DNA from: Shinella sp. H4-D48
GTDB lineage: Bacteria > Pseudomonadota > Alphaproteobacteria > Rhizobiales > Rhizobiaceae
Direction: 5' to 3'
Assembly (NCBI RefSeq): GCF_022637395.1
Contig: NZ_CP093337.1
Location: 1,906,001 to 1,970,000, forward strand
Length of the DNA: 64,000 nt
The translations under genes and the position numbers were made by a program. Numbering within the stretch: position 1 is the first letter of the stretch; each line of letters starts with the position of its first letter. The notes below the pieces were generated by a model that did no database searches, had not been told where the DNA came from, and saw only the letters and a program-made list of their open reading frames with translations. Shown in pieces: positions 9,415 through 17,793 of the stretch.

Positions 9415-11061
9415 TCAGCTGGTGCTGCGCAGGCGGCTTTCCGTCAGCAATCCGCTTTCGTCCAGGATCGGATAAGCGACGGAGACGAGGTGCGCGTTGA
9501 CGCGCTTGAGGTCGCGCAGCATGTCGAGATGCAGCGAACTGGTCTGGAGGCTGTCGAGACGGCCATCGCGCAACCGTTCCAGATGGCGCTCTGAGGACTG
9601 CTTCTCCATGCGGCGCACATCGACCTTGACCTCTACAAGCTGGCGCGCCAGCGCAGAATCGCGCGTGACGAAGATGGTCTGGGCGATGCGCAGATTCTCG
9701 ATGGTCAGGTTGAAGAGATTGGCCAGCTCCTTGTAGCCGTCCTCGGAAAATTTCAGGCCGTTGACGACCTTCTTGCGGACCTGCTCCTGCAAGCCCTTCT
9801 CGATGATGTCGCCGACATGCTCGAGGTTGATCGCGTAGTCGATGATGACGATCGACCGCGCCGCGCACTCGCCGTCCACGCCCTGCCGCCCGAGCCGCGA
9901 AAGGTATATCTTCACCTCCTGCTGAAGCCCGTCGACCTGCTGCTCCAGGTCGCCGATATCCTTGAGCGGCGTCAGATTGTTGTCGTTGAAGGCACGCATG
10001 GTGCGGATCAGCATGGCCTCGATCAGGTCGCCGACACGCAGTACTTCGCGGGTTGCACCGGAGAGCGCGACGACCGGGCTGGAGAGCGCGGAATCCTCCA
10101 GATATTTCGGCCCGGTTTCCTCCGGCTTGTCATCGGGCACCAGCTTCTCCATTAGCCGCGAGAGCGGCCCGGACAAAGGCCAGAGCACAAGCGCCACGAC
10201 GAGGTTGAAGGCGAGATGAACGTCAACCGGCAGCTTCGCCGCCGGCACGGGCAGGAGCGCAAGCAGGTCGGCCACCTGTCCGGCGAACGGCAGAACGACA
10301 AGGCAGCCCGCGCCACGCACCAGCAGGTTCCCGAGCGTCACGCGTCGCGCGGAGGCAGCAGCACGGAGCGTTGCGATGACCGGTGGAACGGCGCCGCCGA
10401 GATTGGCGCCGAGCACGAGGATCACCGTCAGCGCCGGCGACAGGATGCCCATGGCCGAAAGCGACAGGACGAGCACGACGACCGCCAGACTCGACGAAGA
10501 CACGATGGCAAGCACGGTGGAAAAAGCCAGCGCCGCCGGCCATGCACCATCCAGTAGCGTCAGGAAGGCGGCGAGCGCCGGCGACTGGCGCATCGGCTCC
10601 GTCGCAAGGCTGAGAAGATGAAGCGACAGCAGCATGAGGCCGATACCGACCAGTGCCGAGCCCAGGCCCTGACGCGCCGTCGATCCCGTGGACTTGTAGA
10701 ACACGACACCGACGAGAATGATCAGCGGCGAGATCGACTCGATTCCCGTCGCAACAAGCCAGGCGGTGACGGCGGTGCCGACATTGGCTCCGAGCAGCAC
10801 GATCTGCGCCATGCGCGCCCGAACAAGGTTTTTTTCCACGAAAGAGGCGATCATGAGTGCCGTCGCCGTCGAACTCTGCAGCGCGACGGTCGCCACGAAA
10901 CCGGCGAAAAACGAACGGAAAGGCCCACGCGTGCCGAGTGCCAGGCCCGAGCGCAGCTTGACGCCGAACGCACGCGTCATGCCATCCTTGACCAGCGCGA
11001 GGCCGAAGAGCAGCAGCGCGACGGCGCCAAAAAGGTTGATCATGACGATCGTGGATTCCAC
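9415..11061 (-). CDS. Na+/Pi cotransporter family protein with C-terminal PhoU-like domain
   Basis: The 548-residue protein belongs to the NptA/YjbB-type sodium-phosphate cotransporters. Its N-terminal two thirds hold the paired Na/Pi repeats, recognisable by QSSTATALMIASFV (about 61-74), the GANVGTAVTAW element and, in the second half, SSSSLAVVVLVLSLS with LGANLGGAV. The C-terminal 200 residues are helical and PhoU-like, as in many bacterial members. The frame starts at a GTG (11061) with AAGGAG 9 nt upstream; ATG at 11043 is an alternative seven codons in. It is divergent from ppiD. A single CTGTCAT half-site lies upstream, but a full PHO box was not found. Confidence 0.88.
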   Translation of the reverse strand: MESTIVMINLFGAVALLLFGLALVKDGMTRAFGVKLRSGLALGTRGPFRSFFAGFVATVALQSSTATALMIASFVEKNLVRARMAQIVLLGANVGTAVTAWLVATGIESISPLIILVGVVFYKSTGSTARQGLGSALVGIGLMLLSLHLLSLATEPMRQSPALAAFLTLLDGAWPAALAFSTVLAIVSSSSLAVVVLVLSLSAMGILSPALTVILVLGANLGGAVPPVIATLRAAASARRVTLGNLLVRGAGCLVVLPFAGQVADLLALLPVPAAKLPVDVHLAFNLVVALVLWPLSGPLSRLMEKLVPDDKPEETGPKYLEDSALSSPVVALSGATREVLRVGDLIEAMLIRTMRAFNDNNLTPLKDIGDLEQQVDGLQQEVKIYLSRLGRQGVDGECAARSIVIIDYAINLEHVGDIIEKGLQEQVRKKVVNGLKFSEDGYKELANLFNLTIENLRIAQTIFVTRDSALARQLVEVKVDVRRMEKQSSERHLERLRDGRLDSLQTSSLHLDMLRDLKRVNAHLVSVAYPILDESGLLTESRLRSTS

Positions 11062-11343
11062 GTCTTCAATCTCCTTGCACCCCGCCTATCATGGGACTCA
11101 TCGGGCTGATCGTTCATCCGAACACGAATCTTTCGATTATGACAGCGCCAGGCGATCGGAATCCGCTAATAATTTCAGGAAATTTTATTTTGCCGGCGAA
11201 GAATATCGACAGCGTCGCGCCGATTTGCGCCATCGCTCGATTTTGGCGGAAATTGCGGAAGTCCGCGGACTTCATTTCCCGAGAACTTTCCGTTATGAGA
11301 CGATCTCCGGCCGCATGGCCGCCGAGATGAGGAAATGTAGACG

Positions 11344-13233
11344 ATGCTCGAAGCCCTGAGACGCGCCGCCCAGACCTGGGTGGCAAAAGCCCTGCTGATC
11401 GTTCTGGTCGGTTCCTTTGCGATTTGGGGCGTTTCGAGCTCGATCGTCACAGGCGCGTCCAATGCCGTCGTCACCGTGGGCGACGTCAAGGTTTCGCCGA
11501 CCGATTTCCGCCTTGCCTATGAGCGGCAGGTCGCCACCATGTCGCAGCGCTTCGGCATGCGGCTCAACGCAGAGCAGGCCCGCGCCTTCGGCGTCGAGAA
11601 CCAGGTCTTTGCCGAACTCGTTGCTGGCGCTGCGCTCGACCAACTGTCGCGCGACATGAATCTCGGCCTGTCCGAGGGCCGCCTTGCGCAGCTGATCGCT
11701 GACGACCCGGCCTTCCGCGGCGTCAACGGCCAGTTCGACCGCACGGCCTTCTCCGCCATCCTGCGCAATGCGGGCTTGCGCGAAAACGACTATATCAACA
11801 ACCGCAGCCAGGTCGCGATCCGCACCCAGGTCGTCGAGGCGGTCTCGGATGGTTACAAAGCGCCTGAAACGCTTCTCGAAGCGCTTCGCCAGTACCGCGG
11901 CGAGGCCCGCTCGATCGATTACCTCATCCTTACCAATGCCAATATCGATCCGGTAAAGGCACCCGGTGACGACGTGCTGGCGCCATGGTTCGAGCAGAAC
12001 AAGGCAAAGTATCGCGCGCCTGAATACCGCAAGTTCGTCTATGTCTCGCTTGAGCCGAAAGACATCATGGACACGGCAGCCATCACCGACGAGGCGGTGA
12101 AGGCTGATTACGACAAGAACGTCGACAAATATCGCACGCCGGCCACGCGCACGATCGAGCAGCTCAGCTTCTCCGACCGCGCAGCCGCCGACGCCGCGGC
12201 CGCAAAGCTGGCAGCCGGCACGACCTTCGACGCCCTCATCGCGGAAGAAGGCAAGACGGCCGCAGACGTGCTGCTTGGCGACTTCACGCAAGCCAATGTA
12301 CCCGACCAGAAGCTCGCCGCCCCCGCCTTCGCCGTAACCGCAGACGGCGGCACGACCCCGGTGATCGACGGCACGTTCGGCCCGATCATCCTGCGCATCA
12401 CGAATATTCGTCCGGAAACCGTCAAGAGCTTCGACGAGGTCAAGGACGAGCTTCGCAACGAACTGGCGCTCAACGAGGCAGCCCAGGGCATCCTCGCTGT
12501 CCACGACCGCATCGAGGACAGCCGCGCCGATGGCATGACGCTCGCGGAAGCCGCCGCCAAGAACAACCTCAAGGCTGTGACGGTCGAGGCCGCCGATGCG
12601 CAGGGCAACGATGCCAAGGGCGAAGAGATCACCGGCATTCCCGAAAAGGCGGCCCTGATCGGCGAGGTCTTCAAGACCGACGTCGGCATGGAGACGTCGC
12701 CGGTCAATATCGGCCGCGAAGGCTACGCCTGGTACGAAGTGCTCGATATCGTGCCGGAGCGCGACCGTACGCTCGACGAGGTCCGCGACCGCGCCGTCGC
12801 CGACTGGACGGCAGAACAGCAGCGCCAGGCTCTCGGCAAGAAGGCCGAAGAACTTGCCGAGCGCGTGCGCAAGGGCGGTGATCTCGCCGCAATCGCGGCC
12901 GAACTCGGCATGGTCGTTGAAACGAAGGCGGGCCTGCATCGCGGCGCGCAGGATGCCGTCCTGAGCCCGGCCGCCGTTGCGGCAGCTTTCGGCGGTCCGG
13001 TTGGCCACGTCGCCAACACGCCCGGCGTCGATGGTGAAGGCCAGATCCTTATGAAGGTCACAGAGGTGAACACCGATGCCACCACGGACGCGCTGTCCAA
13101 TGACGCACAGCAGATCGAGGCTGTTGCCCGTGTCAGCGGCGACGACATCCTCGACCAGATGGTCAGCGCGCTCCAGACGTCCTATGGCGTCTCCATCAAC
13201 CGGACGCTCGCCGAACAGAGCATCACGCGCTGA
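11344..13233 (+). CDS. PpiD-like peptidyl-prolyl isomerase (SurA N-terminal domain protein)
   Basis: The 629-residue protein fits the PpiD family: a membrane-anchored periplasmic chaperone at the Sec translocon exit. One N-terminal membrane segment (ALLIVLVGSFAIWGVSSSIV, about 17-36) follows a short cytoplasmic start, then a SurA_N-type helical domain (about 40-240). The central parvulin-like region (about 240-390) and C-terminal helical part are alanine and acid rich. Parvulin catalytic residues are not obvious, as is common in PpiD, so isomerase activity is doubtful while the chaperone role is likely. It is the first gene of a plus-strand run; trpD begins 15 bp after its stop. Confidence 0.87.
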   Translation: MLEALRRAAQTWVAKALLIVLVGSFAIWGVSSSIVTGASNAVVTVGDVKVSPTDFRLAYERQVATMSQRFGMRLNAEQARAFGVENQVFAELVAGAALDQLSRDMNLGLSEGRLAQLIADDPAFRGVNGQFDRTAFSAILRNAGLRENDYINNRSQVAIRTQVVEAVSDGYKAPETLLEALRQYRGEARSIDYLILTNANIDPVKAPGDDVLAPWFEQNKAKYRAPEYRKFVYVSLEPKDIMDTAAITDEAVKADYDKNVDKYRTPATRTIEQLSFSDRAAADAAAAKLAAGTTFDALIAEEGKTAADVLLGDFTQANVPDQKLAAPAFAVTADGGTTPVIDGTFGPIILRITNIRPETVKSFDEVKDELRNELALNEAAQGILAVHDRIEDSRADGMTLAEAAAKNNLKAVTVEAADAQGNDAKGEEITGIPEKAALIGEVFKTDVGMETSPVNIGREGYAWYEVLDIVPERDRTLDEVRDRAVADWTAEQQRQALGKKAEELAERVRKGGDLAAIAAELGMVVETKAGLHRGAQDAVLSPAAVAAAFGGPVGHVANTPGVDGEGQILMKVTEVNTDATTDALSNDAQQIEAVARVSGDDILDQMVSALQTSYGVSINRTLAEQSITR

Positions 13234-13248
13234 GGGAGACGCAGCCGC

Positions 13249-14271
13249 ATGTCCGACCTGAAACCCTATATCGCCAAGGTCGCCGCCGGCGCCTCCCTTG
13301 ACCGGGAGGAGGCGCGCGGCGCGTTCGAGATCATCATGTCGGGCGCAGCAACGCCATCGCAGATCGGCGGTTTCCTCATGGCGCTGCGCGTGCGTGGCGA
13401 GACCGTCGACGAGATCTACGGCGCAGTCGGGTCGATGCGTGCGCGCATGCTGCCGGTGGACGTGCCGGCAGACGCCATCGACATCGTGGGTACGGGCGGC
13501 GATGGCGCCGGCACTTACAACATCTCAACGCTTGCGGCGATCATCGTGGCCGGCGCAGGCGTGCCCGTCGCCAAGCACGGCAACCGCGCACTCAGCTCCA
13601 AGTCAGGCACGGCGGACGCGCTCTCCTGCCTTGGGGTAAAGCTCGATATCGGCCCGAACGACATTGCGCGCTGCGTGCACGATGCCGGCCTCGGCTTCAT
13701 GTTCGCGCAGTTGCACCATCCGGCAATGAAGCATGTCGGCCCGTCCCGCGTCGAACTGGGCACGCGCACGATCTTCAACCTGCTCGGCCCGCTTTCCAAT
13801 CCCGGCGGCGTCAAGCGCCAGCTGCTCGGCGTCTTCTCTCCACAGTGGCTATTGCCGCTGGCCGAAGTGATGCGCGATCTCGGTTCGGAAAGCCTGTGGG
13901 TCGTGCACGGCGAAGGGCTCGACGAGATCACGACAACAGGCACGACGCAGGTCGCGGCTCTGGAGGATGGGAAGATTCGTACCTTCGAGCTGACACCCGC
14001 CGATTTCGGCCTGCCACAGGTGACGCTCGACGATCTCAAAGGTGGCGACGGCGTGCACAATGCCGCGGCGCTTCTGTCGGTGCTCGGCGGCGCGCATATG
14101 CCCTATCGCGACATCTCGCTCGCCAACGCCGCCGCCTCGCTCGTCGTTGCCGGCAAGGCCGAAACGCTGGCGGATGGCATGAGGCTTGCGACCGAATCTC
14201 TCGAAAGCGGCCGCGCACGCACCGCCTTGGAACGCCTCGTCACGGTTTCCAACGAAGCCGCGGCGGGTTAG
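13249..14271 (+). CDS. trpD: Anthranilate phosphoribosyltransferase
   Basis: TrpD joins anthranilate to PRPP in tryptophan synthesis. The 340-residue length matches the family. The PRPP loop [14 protein letters not shown] starts at residue 81, [15 protein letters not shown] follows, and the anthranilate-binding region [12 protein letters not shown] is present. Start ATG 13249 lies 15 bp after the ppiD stop, with GGGAGACG upstream as ribosome binding site. trpC follows after 8 bp. The ppiD-trpD-trpC-moaC-moeA-lexA order is typical of Rhizobiales, where trp genes are split between loci. Confidence 0.97.
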   Translation: MSDLKPYIAKVAAGASLDREEARGAFEIIMSGAATPSQIGGFLMALRVRGETVDEIYGAVGSMRARMLPVDVPADAIDIVGTGGDGAGTYNISTLAAIIVAGAGVPVAKHGNRALSSKSGTADALSCLGVKLDIGPNDIARCVHDAGLGFMFAQLHHPAMKHVGPSRVELGTRTIFNLLGPLSNPGGVKRQLLGVFSPQWLLPLAEVMRDLGSESLWVVHGEGLDEITTTGTTQVAALEDGKIRTFELTPADFGLPQVTLDDLKGGDGVHNAAALLSVLGGAHMPYRDISLANAAASLVVAGKAETLADGMRLATESLESGRARTALERLVTVSNEAAAG

Positions 14272-14279
14272 GATTGATC

Positions 14280-15095
14280 ATGACCGATATCCTCAAGAAG
14301 ATCGAAGCCTACAAGCTGGAAGAAATCGCGGCCGCCAAGACGCGCGTCGCTCCAGCCGAGCTTCGCGCCCGCATCCGCGACCAGGAGCCGCCGCGCGGTT
14401 TCTTCGCCAGCCTCAAGAACAAGAAGGCACAAGGCCAGTTCGGCCTGATCGCCGAGATCAAGAAGGCCAGCCCTTCCAAGGGTCTCATCCGCCCGGATTT
14501 CGATCCACCTGCGCTTGCCAAGGCCTATGAAGCCGGCGGTGCGGCCTGCCTTTCCGTCCTGACGGACACGCCGAGTTTTCAGGGCGCGCCGGAATTTCTC
14601 ACTGCGGCGCGCGACGCCTGCGCGCTGCCGGCACTGCGCAAGGACTTCATGTTCGACAGCTATCAGGTGCTGGAAGCCCGCGCCTGGGGTGCCGACTGCA
14701 TTCTTCTCATCATGGCCTCTCTAACGGACGAAACGGCGAAAATGCTGGAAGACTCCGCCTTTTCGCTTGGCATGGATGTCCTGATCGAGGTGCATGACGC
14801 AGCGGAAATGGAGCGGGCGCTCAAGCTGAAATCCAAGCTCGTCGGCATCAACAATCGCAACCTGCGCACCTTCGAGGTCGATCTCGCCGTCTCCGAAAAA
14901 CTGGCCGGCATGGTGCCGGAGGACCGACTGCTCGTGAGCGAAAGCGGCGTCTTTACCCACGCCGATTGCCAGCGCCTCGCCAAGGTCGCCATCTCCACCT
15001 TCCTCGTCGGCGAAAGCCTGATGCGCAAGGACGATGTAACAGCGGCCACGCACGAATTGCTGACCGGCTCCGCTGGCATGCTGGCAGCGGAATGA
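14280..15095 (+). CDS. trpC: Indole-3-glycerol phosphate synthase
   Basis: TrpC closes the indole ring of CdRP, with release of CO2 and water, to give indole-3-glycerol phosphate. The monofunctional 271-residue (beta/alpha)8 enzyme starts at ATG 14280 ([20 protein letters not shown]). The catalytic-lysine motif [12 protein letters not shown] is at about 57-68, [12 protein letters not shown] follows, and the phosphate-binding [11 protein letters not shown] is near 220. The open frame extends upstream through trpD in another reading frame and is not coding there. There is no fused TrpF domain. Its stop TGA (15093-15095) lies inside the overlapping moaC start region (ATGATG at 15092). Confidence 0.97.
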   Translation: MTDILKKIEAYKLEEIAAAKTRVAPAELRARIRDQEPPRGFFASLKNKKAQGQFGLIAEIKKASPSKGLIRPDFDPPALAKAYEAGGAACLSVLTDTPSFQGAPEFLTAARDACALPALRKDFMFDSYQVLEARAWGADCILLIMASLTDETAKMLEDSAFSLGMDVLIEVHDAAEMERALKLKSKLVGINNRNLRTFEVDLAVSEKLAGMVPEDRLLVSESGVFTHADCQRLAKVAISTFLVGESLMRKDDVTAATHELLTGSAGMLAAE

Positions 15096-15589
15096 TGGGC
15101 GACGACGCCCGCACGCTCACGCATATCGACGCCTCCGGCGAAGCCCATATGGTCGACGTCGGCGACAAGGCGGAGACCGTGCGGATCGCCGTGGCCGAAG
15201 GCTTCGTGCGCATGAAAACCACGACGCTCGACCTCATTCTCAAGGGCGATTCGAAAAAGGGCGATGTCATCGGGACTGCGCGCCTCGCCGGCATCATGGC
15301 CGCCAAGCAGACCTCAAACCTCATTCCGCTCTGCCATCCGCTGATGCTCACCAAGGTCTCCGTGGAGATCCGTGAGGACCGCGCCCTGCCCGGCCTGCGC
15401 GTCGAGGCCATGGCCAAGCTCACCGGCCGCACCGGCGTGGAGATGGAGGCGCTGACGGCCGTCAGCGTCGCGTGCCTCACCATCTACGACATGGCGAAGG
15501 CGGCCGATCGCGAGATGGAGATCGGCGGTGTCCGCCTCGTCGAAAAGTCCGGCGGCCGTTCAGGCGACTACAAGCGCAGAGAGAGCTGA
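15092..15589 (+). CDS. moaC: Cyclic pyranopterin monophosphate synthase MoaC
   Basis: MoaC converts the MoaA product to cyclic pyranopterin monophosphate in molybdenum cofactor synthesis. From ATG 15092 the protein has 165 residues (from 15095, 164), the normal size. Family motifs are [15 protein letters not shown] and [17 protein letters not shown], with the conserved lysine and aspartate region ([21 protein letters not shown]) near the C-terminus. The start overlaps the trpC stop by 4 bp, and the stop TGA (15587-15589) overlaps the moeA ATG by one base, so trpC, moaC and moeA are probably translationally coupled. Confidence 0.96.
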   Translation: MMGDDARTLTHIDASGEAHMVDVGDKAETVRIAVAEGFVRMKTTTLDLILKGDSKKGDVIGTARLAGIMAAKQTSNLIPLCHPLMLTKVSVEIREDRALPGLRVEAMAKLTGRTGVEMEALTAVSVACLTIYDMAKAADREMEIGGVRLVEKSGGRSGDYKRRES

Positions 15590-16812
15590 TGTCCCTTCTG
15601 CCCGTTGCCGACGCCCTCGACCGCCTGTTGTCCGCGGCCAAGCCGGTGCAGCGGACGGATCGCGTCCAGCTCCACGACGCGGCAGGACGGGTGCTGGCCG
15701 AAGATGTCGCCGCCCGCCTTACCCAGCCGCCCTTCGACAATTCCGCAATGGACGGTTATGCCGTTCGCCATGCCGATATCGCCGGGATCGGATCCGTCCT
15801 CAGCGTCGCCGGCGTATCCTCAGCCGGTCATGCGTTCGAGGGTACGGCCGGTCCGGGTGAAGCGGTGCGCATCTTCACCGGCGCCCCGCTCCCGGCCTTT
15901 GCCGATACAGTCATCCTCCAGGAAGACACGGAGCCCCTTGAGGACGGTCGAATTCGCACCACCTTCCTCACGCCCAAGGGCCGCCATATTCGCCCGCGCG
16001 GGCAGGATTTCACCAAAGGCGAGGTCGTTCTGAAGGCCGGCCAGATGCTGGATGCTGGCCGATTGACCGTTGCAGCAGCGATGAACCACCCGCAGCTGCC
16101 CGTCTATGCCCGCCCGCGGGTCGCGATCCTCGCGACGGGCGACGAACTCGTGCCGCCCGGAGAGACGCCCGGCGCAAGCCAGATCATCGCGTCCAACAGC
16201 TACGGCGTCGCCGCCATAGCCCGGCAGGCCGGTGCGGAGATCGTAGACCTCGACATCGTGAGAGACGACAAGCAGGCCATTCTGGATGCCGTGCGCCAGG
16301 CGCTGCAGATGGACATCGACGTGCTCGTGACACTCGGCGGCGCGTCCGTGGGCGATTTCGACCTTGTTCAGCCTGTGCTCGGCGAGGCCGGCATGGAACT
16401 CGACTTCTGGCGCATCGCCATGCGACCCGGCAAGCCGCTGATGGTCGGACGTCTTGGTGATATCCAGGTGGTCGGCCTGCCCGGCAATCCCGTCTCCAGC
16501 CTTGTCTGCTCCTATCTGTTCCTGGAACCATTGCTCCGAAAACTCGCCCGCTTGCCTGCAAAGAACCGGGTAAGCCGGGCCGTCGCCGCCGTGCCGCTCA
16601 AACAGAACGACCGCCGGCAGGATTACATTCGCGCAGGCCTTGCACGCGCGCCCGACGACGCGCTTCTCGTCACGCCATTCGAGAAGCAGGATTCGTCGAT
16701 GATGAAGATCTTCGCAGAATCGGACGGCCTCCTGATCCGTCCGCCGCATGCACCTGCAGAGGATGCCGGCGCCCTCTGCGATGTGCTCGTTCTCAGGGAT
16801 CCCGCCGCCTGA
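15589..16812 (+). CDS. moeA: Molybdopterin molybdotransferase MoeA
   Basis: MoeA inserts molybdate into adenylylated molybdopterin. The 407-residue product from ATG 15589 starts [14 protein letters not shown] and carries QPPFDNSAMDGYAVRHAD (about 45-62), ATGDELVPPGETP and the molybdopterin-binding LGGASVGDFDLV (about 246-257), then RPGKPLMVGRL and LPGNPVSS. All fit the gephyrin/MoeA family. The longer open frame from 15472 overlaps moaC and is rejected because the ATG overlapping the moaC stop gives the family N-terminus. lexA follows after 93 bp containing SOS boxes, so lexA has its own promoter. Confidence 0.96.
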   Translation: MSLLPVADALDRLLSAAKPVQRTDRVQLHDAAGRVLAEDVAARLTQPPFDNSAMDGYAVRHADIAGIGSVLSVAGVSSAGHAFEGTAGPGEAVRIFTGAPLPAFADTVILQEDTEPLEDGRIRTTFLTPKGRHIRPRGQDFTKGEVVLKAGQMLDAGRLTVAAAMNHPQLPVYARPRVAILATGDELVPPGETPGASQIIASNSYGVAAIARQAGAEIVDLDIVRDDKQAILDAVRQALQMDIDVLVTLGGASVGDFDLVQPVLGEAGMELDFWRIAMRPGKPLMVGRLGDIQVVGLPGNPVSSLVCSYLFLEPLLRKLARLPAKNRVSRAVAAVPLKQNDRRQDYIRAGLARAPDDALLVTPFEKQDSSMMKIFAESDGLLIRPPHAPAEDAGALCDVLVLRDPAA

Positions 16813-16842
16813 GCGGCATTATTGTCCTGGCAGCCACTTGCA

Positions 16843-16857
16843 GAACACATGTGGAAC
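16843..16857 (+). promoter_or_regulatory. LexA (SOS) box upstream of lexA
   Basis: GAAC-ACATGTG-GAAC; read on the minus strand this is GTTC-N7-GTTC, an exact match to the alphaproteobacterial SOS box. It ends 48 bp before the lexA start and indicates autoregulation of lexA. Confidence 0.88.
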
Positions 16858-16868
16858 GGATAGTGTCT

Positions 16869-16883
16869 GTTCTGGATTTGTTT
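16869..16883 (+). promoter_or_regulatory. Second, near-consensus LexA box
   Basis: GTTC-TGGATTT-GTTT differs from GTTC-N7-GTTC at one base. It starts 12 bp after the first box and in opposite orientation (centres 26 bp apart). It ends 22 bp before the lexA start, where binding would block transcription or early elongation. Confidence 0.6.
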
Positions 16884-16905
16884 CACGATTCTCGCTGGAG
16901 ATGCC

Positions 16906-17628
16906 ATGCTGACGCGCAAACAACAGGAACTGCTCCTGTTCATTCACGAGCGTATGAAGGAGTCAGGCATTCCTCCGTCTTTCGACGAGATGAAGGATGC
17001 GCTGGATCTCGCTTCGAAATCCGGGATTCACCGCCTGATCACGGCGCTGGAGGAGCGCGGCTTCATCCGCCGCCTGCCGAACCGGGCTCGTGCGCTCGAG
17101 GTCATCAAGCTTCCGGAGGCCTATTCGCCGAGCCTCCAGCCGCGCCGGGGATTTTCGCCATCGGTCATCGAAGGCAGCCTCGGCAAGCAGCCCGCAGCCG
17201 TGACGCCATCCAGGCCTGTAACGCCGCCGCAGAATATGTCGTCGTCCGTTTCCGTGCCGGTCATGGGCCGTATCGCCGCGGGTGTGCCGATCTCCGCCAT
17301 CCAGAACAACACGCACGAGATCACCGTCCCGGCTGAGATGATCGGCAACGGCGATCACTATGCGCTCGAGGTCAAAGGCGATTCGATGATCGAGGCCGGC
17401 ATTCTCGATGGCGACACGGTCATCATTCGTAACGCCAGTACTGCCAATCCGGGCGAAATCATCGTTGCCCTCGTCGATGACGAAGAGGCGACGCTGAAGC
17501 GGTTCCGCCGCAAAGGCGCATCCATCGCGCTGGAAGCGGCAAATCCTGCCTATGAGACCCGCATCTTTGGCCCCGACCGGGTCAAGATCCAGGGCAAGCT
17601 TGTCGGGCTCATCCGCCGGTATCACTGA
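16906..17628 (+). CDS. lexA: SOS repressor LexA
   Basis: LexA represses the DNA damage regulon and self-cleaves when RecA filaments form. The 240-residue protein is the longer alphaproteobacterial form (E. coli has 202), with an N-terminal winged helix ([21 protein letters not shown], about 25-45) and an extended proline/serine-rich linker (about 70-112). The autoproteolysis site is Ala125-Gly126 in GRIAAGVP. The dyad is Ser160 in GDSMIEAG and Lys198 in EEATLKRF. An upstream SOS box and near-match support self-regulation. The neighbour comEC is convergent. Confidence 0.97.
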   Translation: MLTRKQQELLLFIHERMKESGIPPSFDEMKDALDLASKSGIHRLITALEERGFIRRLPNRARALEVIKLPEAYSPSLQPRRGFSPSVIEGSLGKQPAAVTPSRPVTPPQNMSSSVSVPVMGRIAAGVPISAIQNNTHEITVPAEMIGNGDHYALEVKGDSMIEAGILDGDTVIIRNASTANPGEIIVALVDDEEATLKRFRRKGASIALEAANPAYETRIFGPDRVKIQGKLVGLIRRYH

Positions 17629-17793
17629 GACGCGGTAGCCAATAAGGCTGGCTCTGACAGTCTTGTTGATGGAGCGCACGGGGCCGAGTTGCTCTGCCTC
17701 TTTGCAAGTGCTCTGCTGCTTGGTGTGGAGTACTGCCAGATCGCTATCTCTGTAACGCCCTCCCATCCGATAAGCTCGGCCGCTTCCTGGACG

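Noticed and set aside
11130-11150. CTGTCAT on the minus strand upstream of the Na/Pi cotransporter as a PHO box.
   Set aside because: Only one half-site; the position for the second repeat reads GAAAGAT, which does not match.
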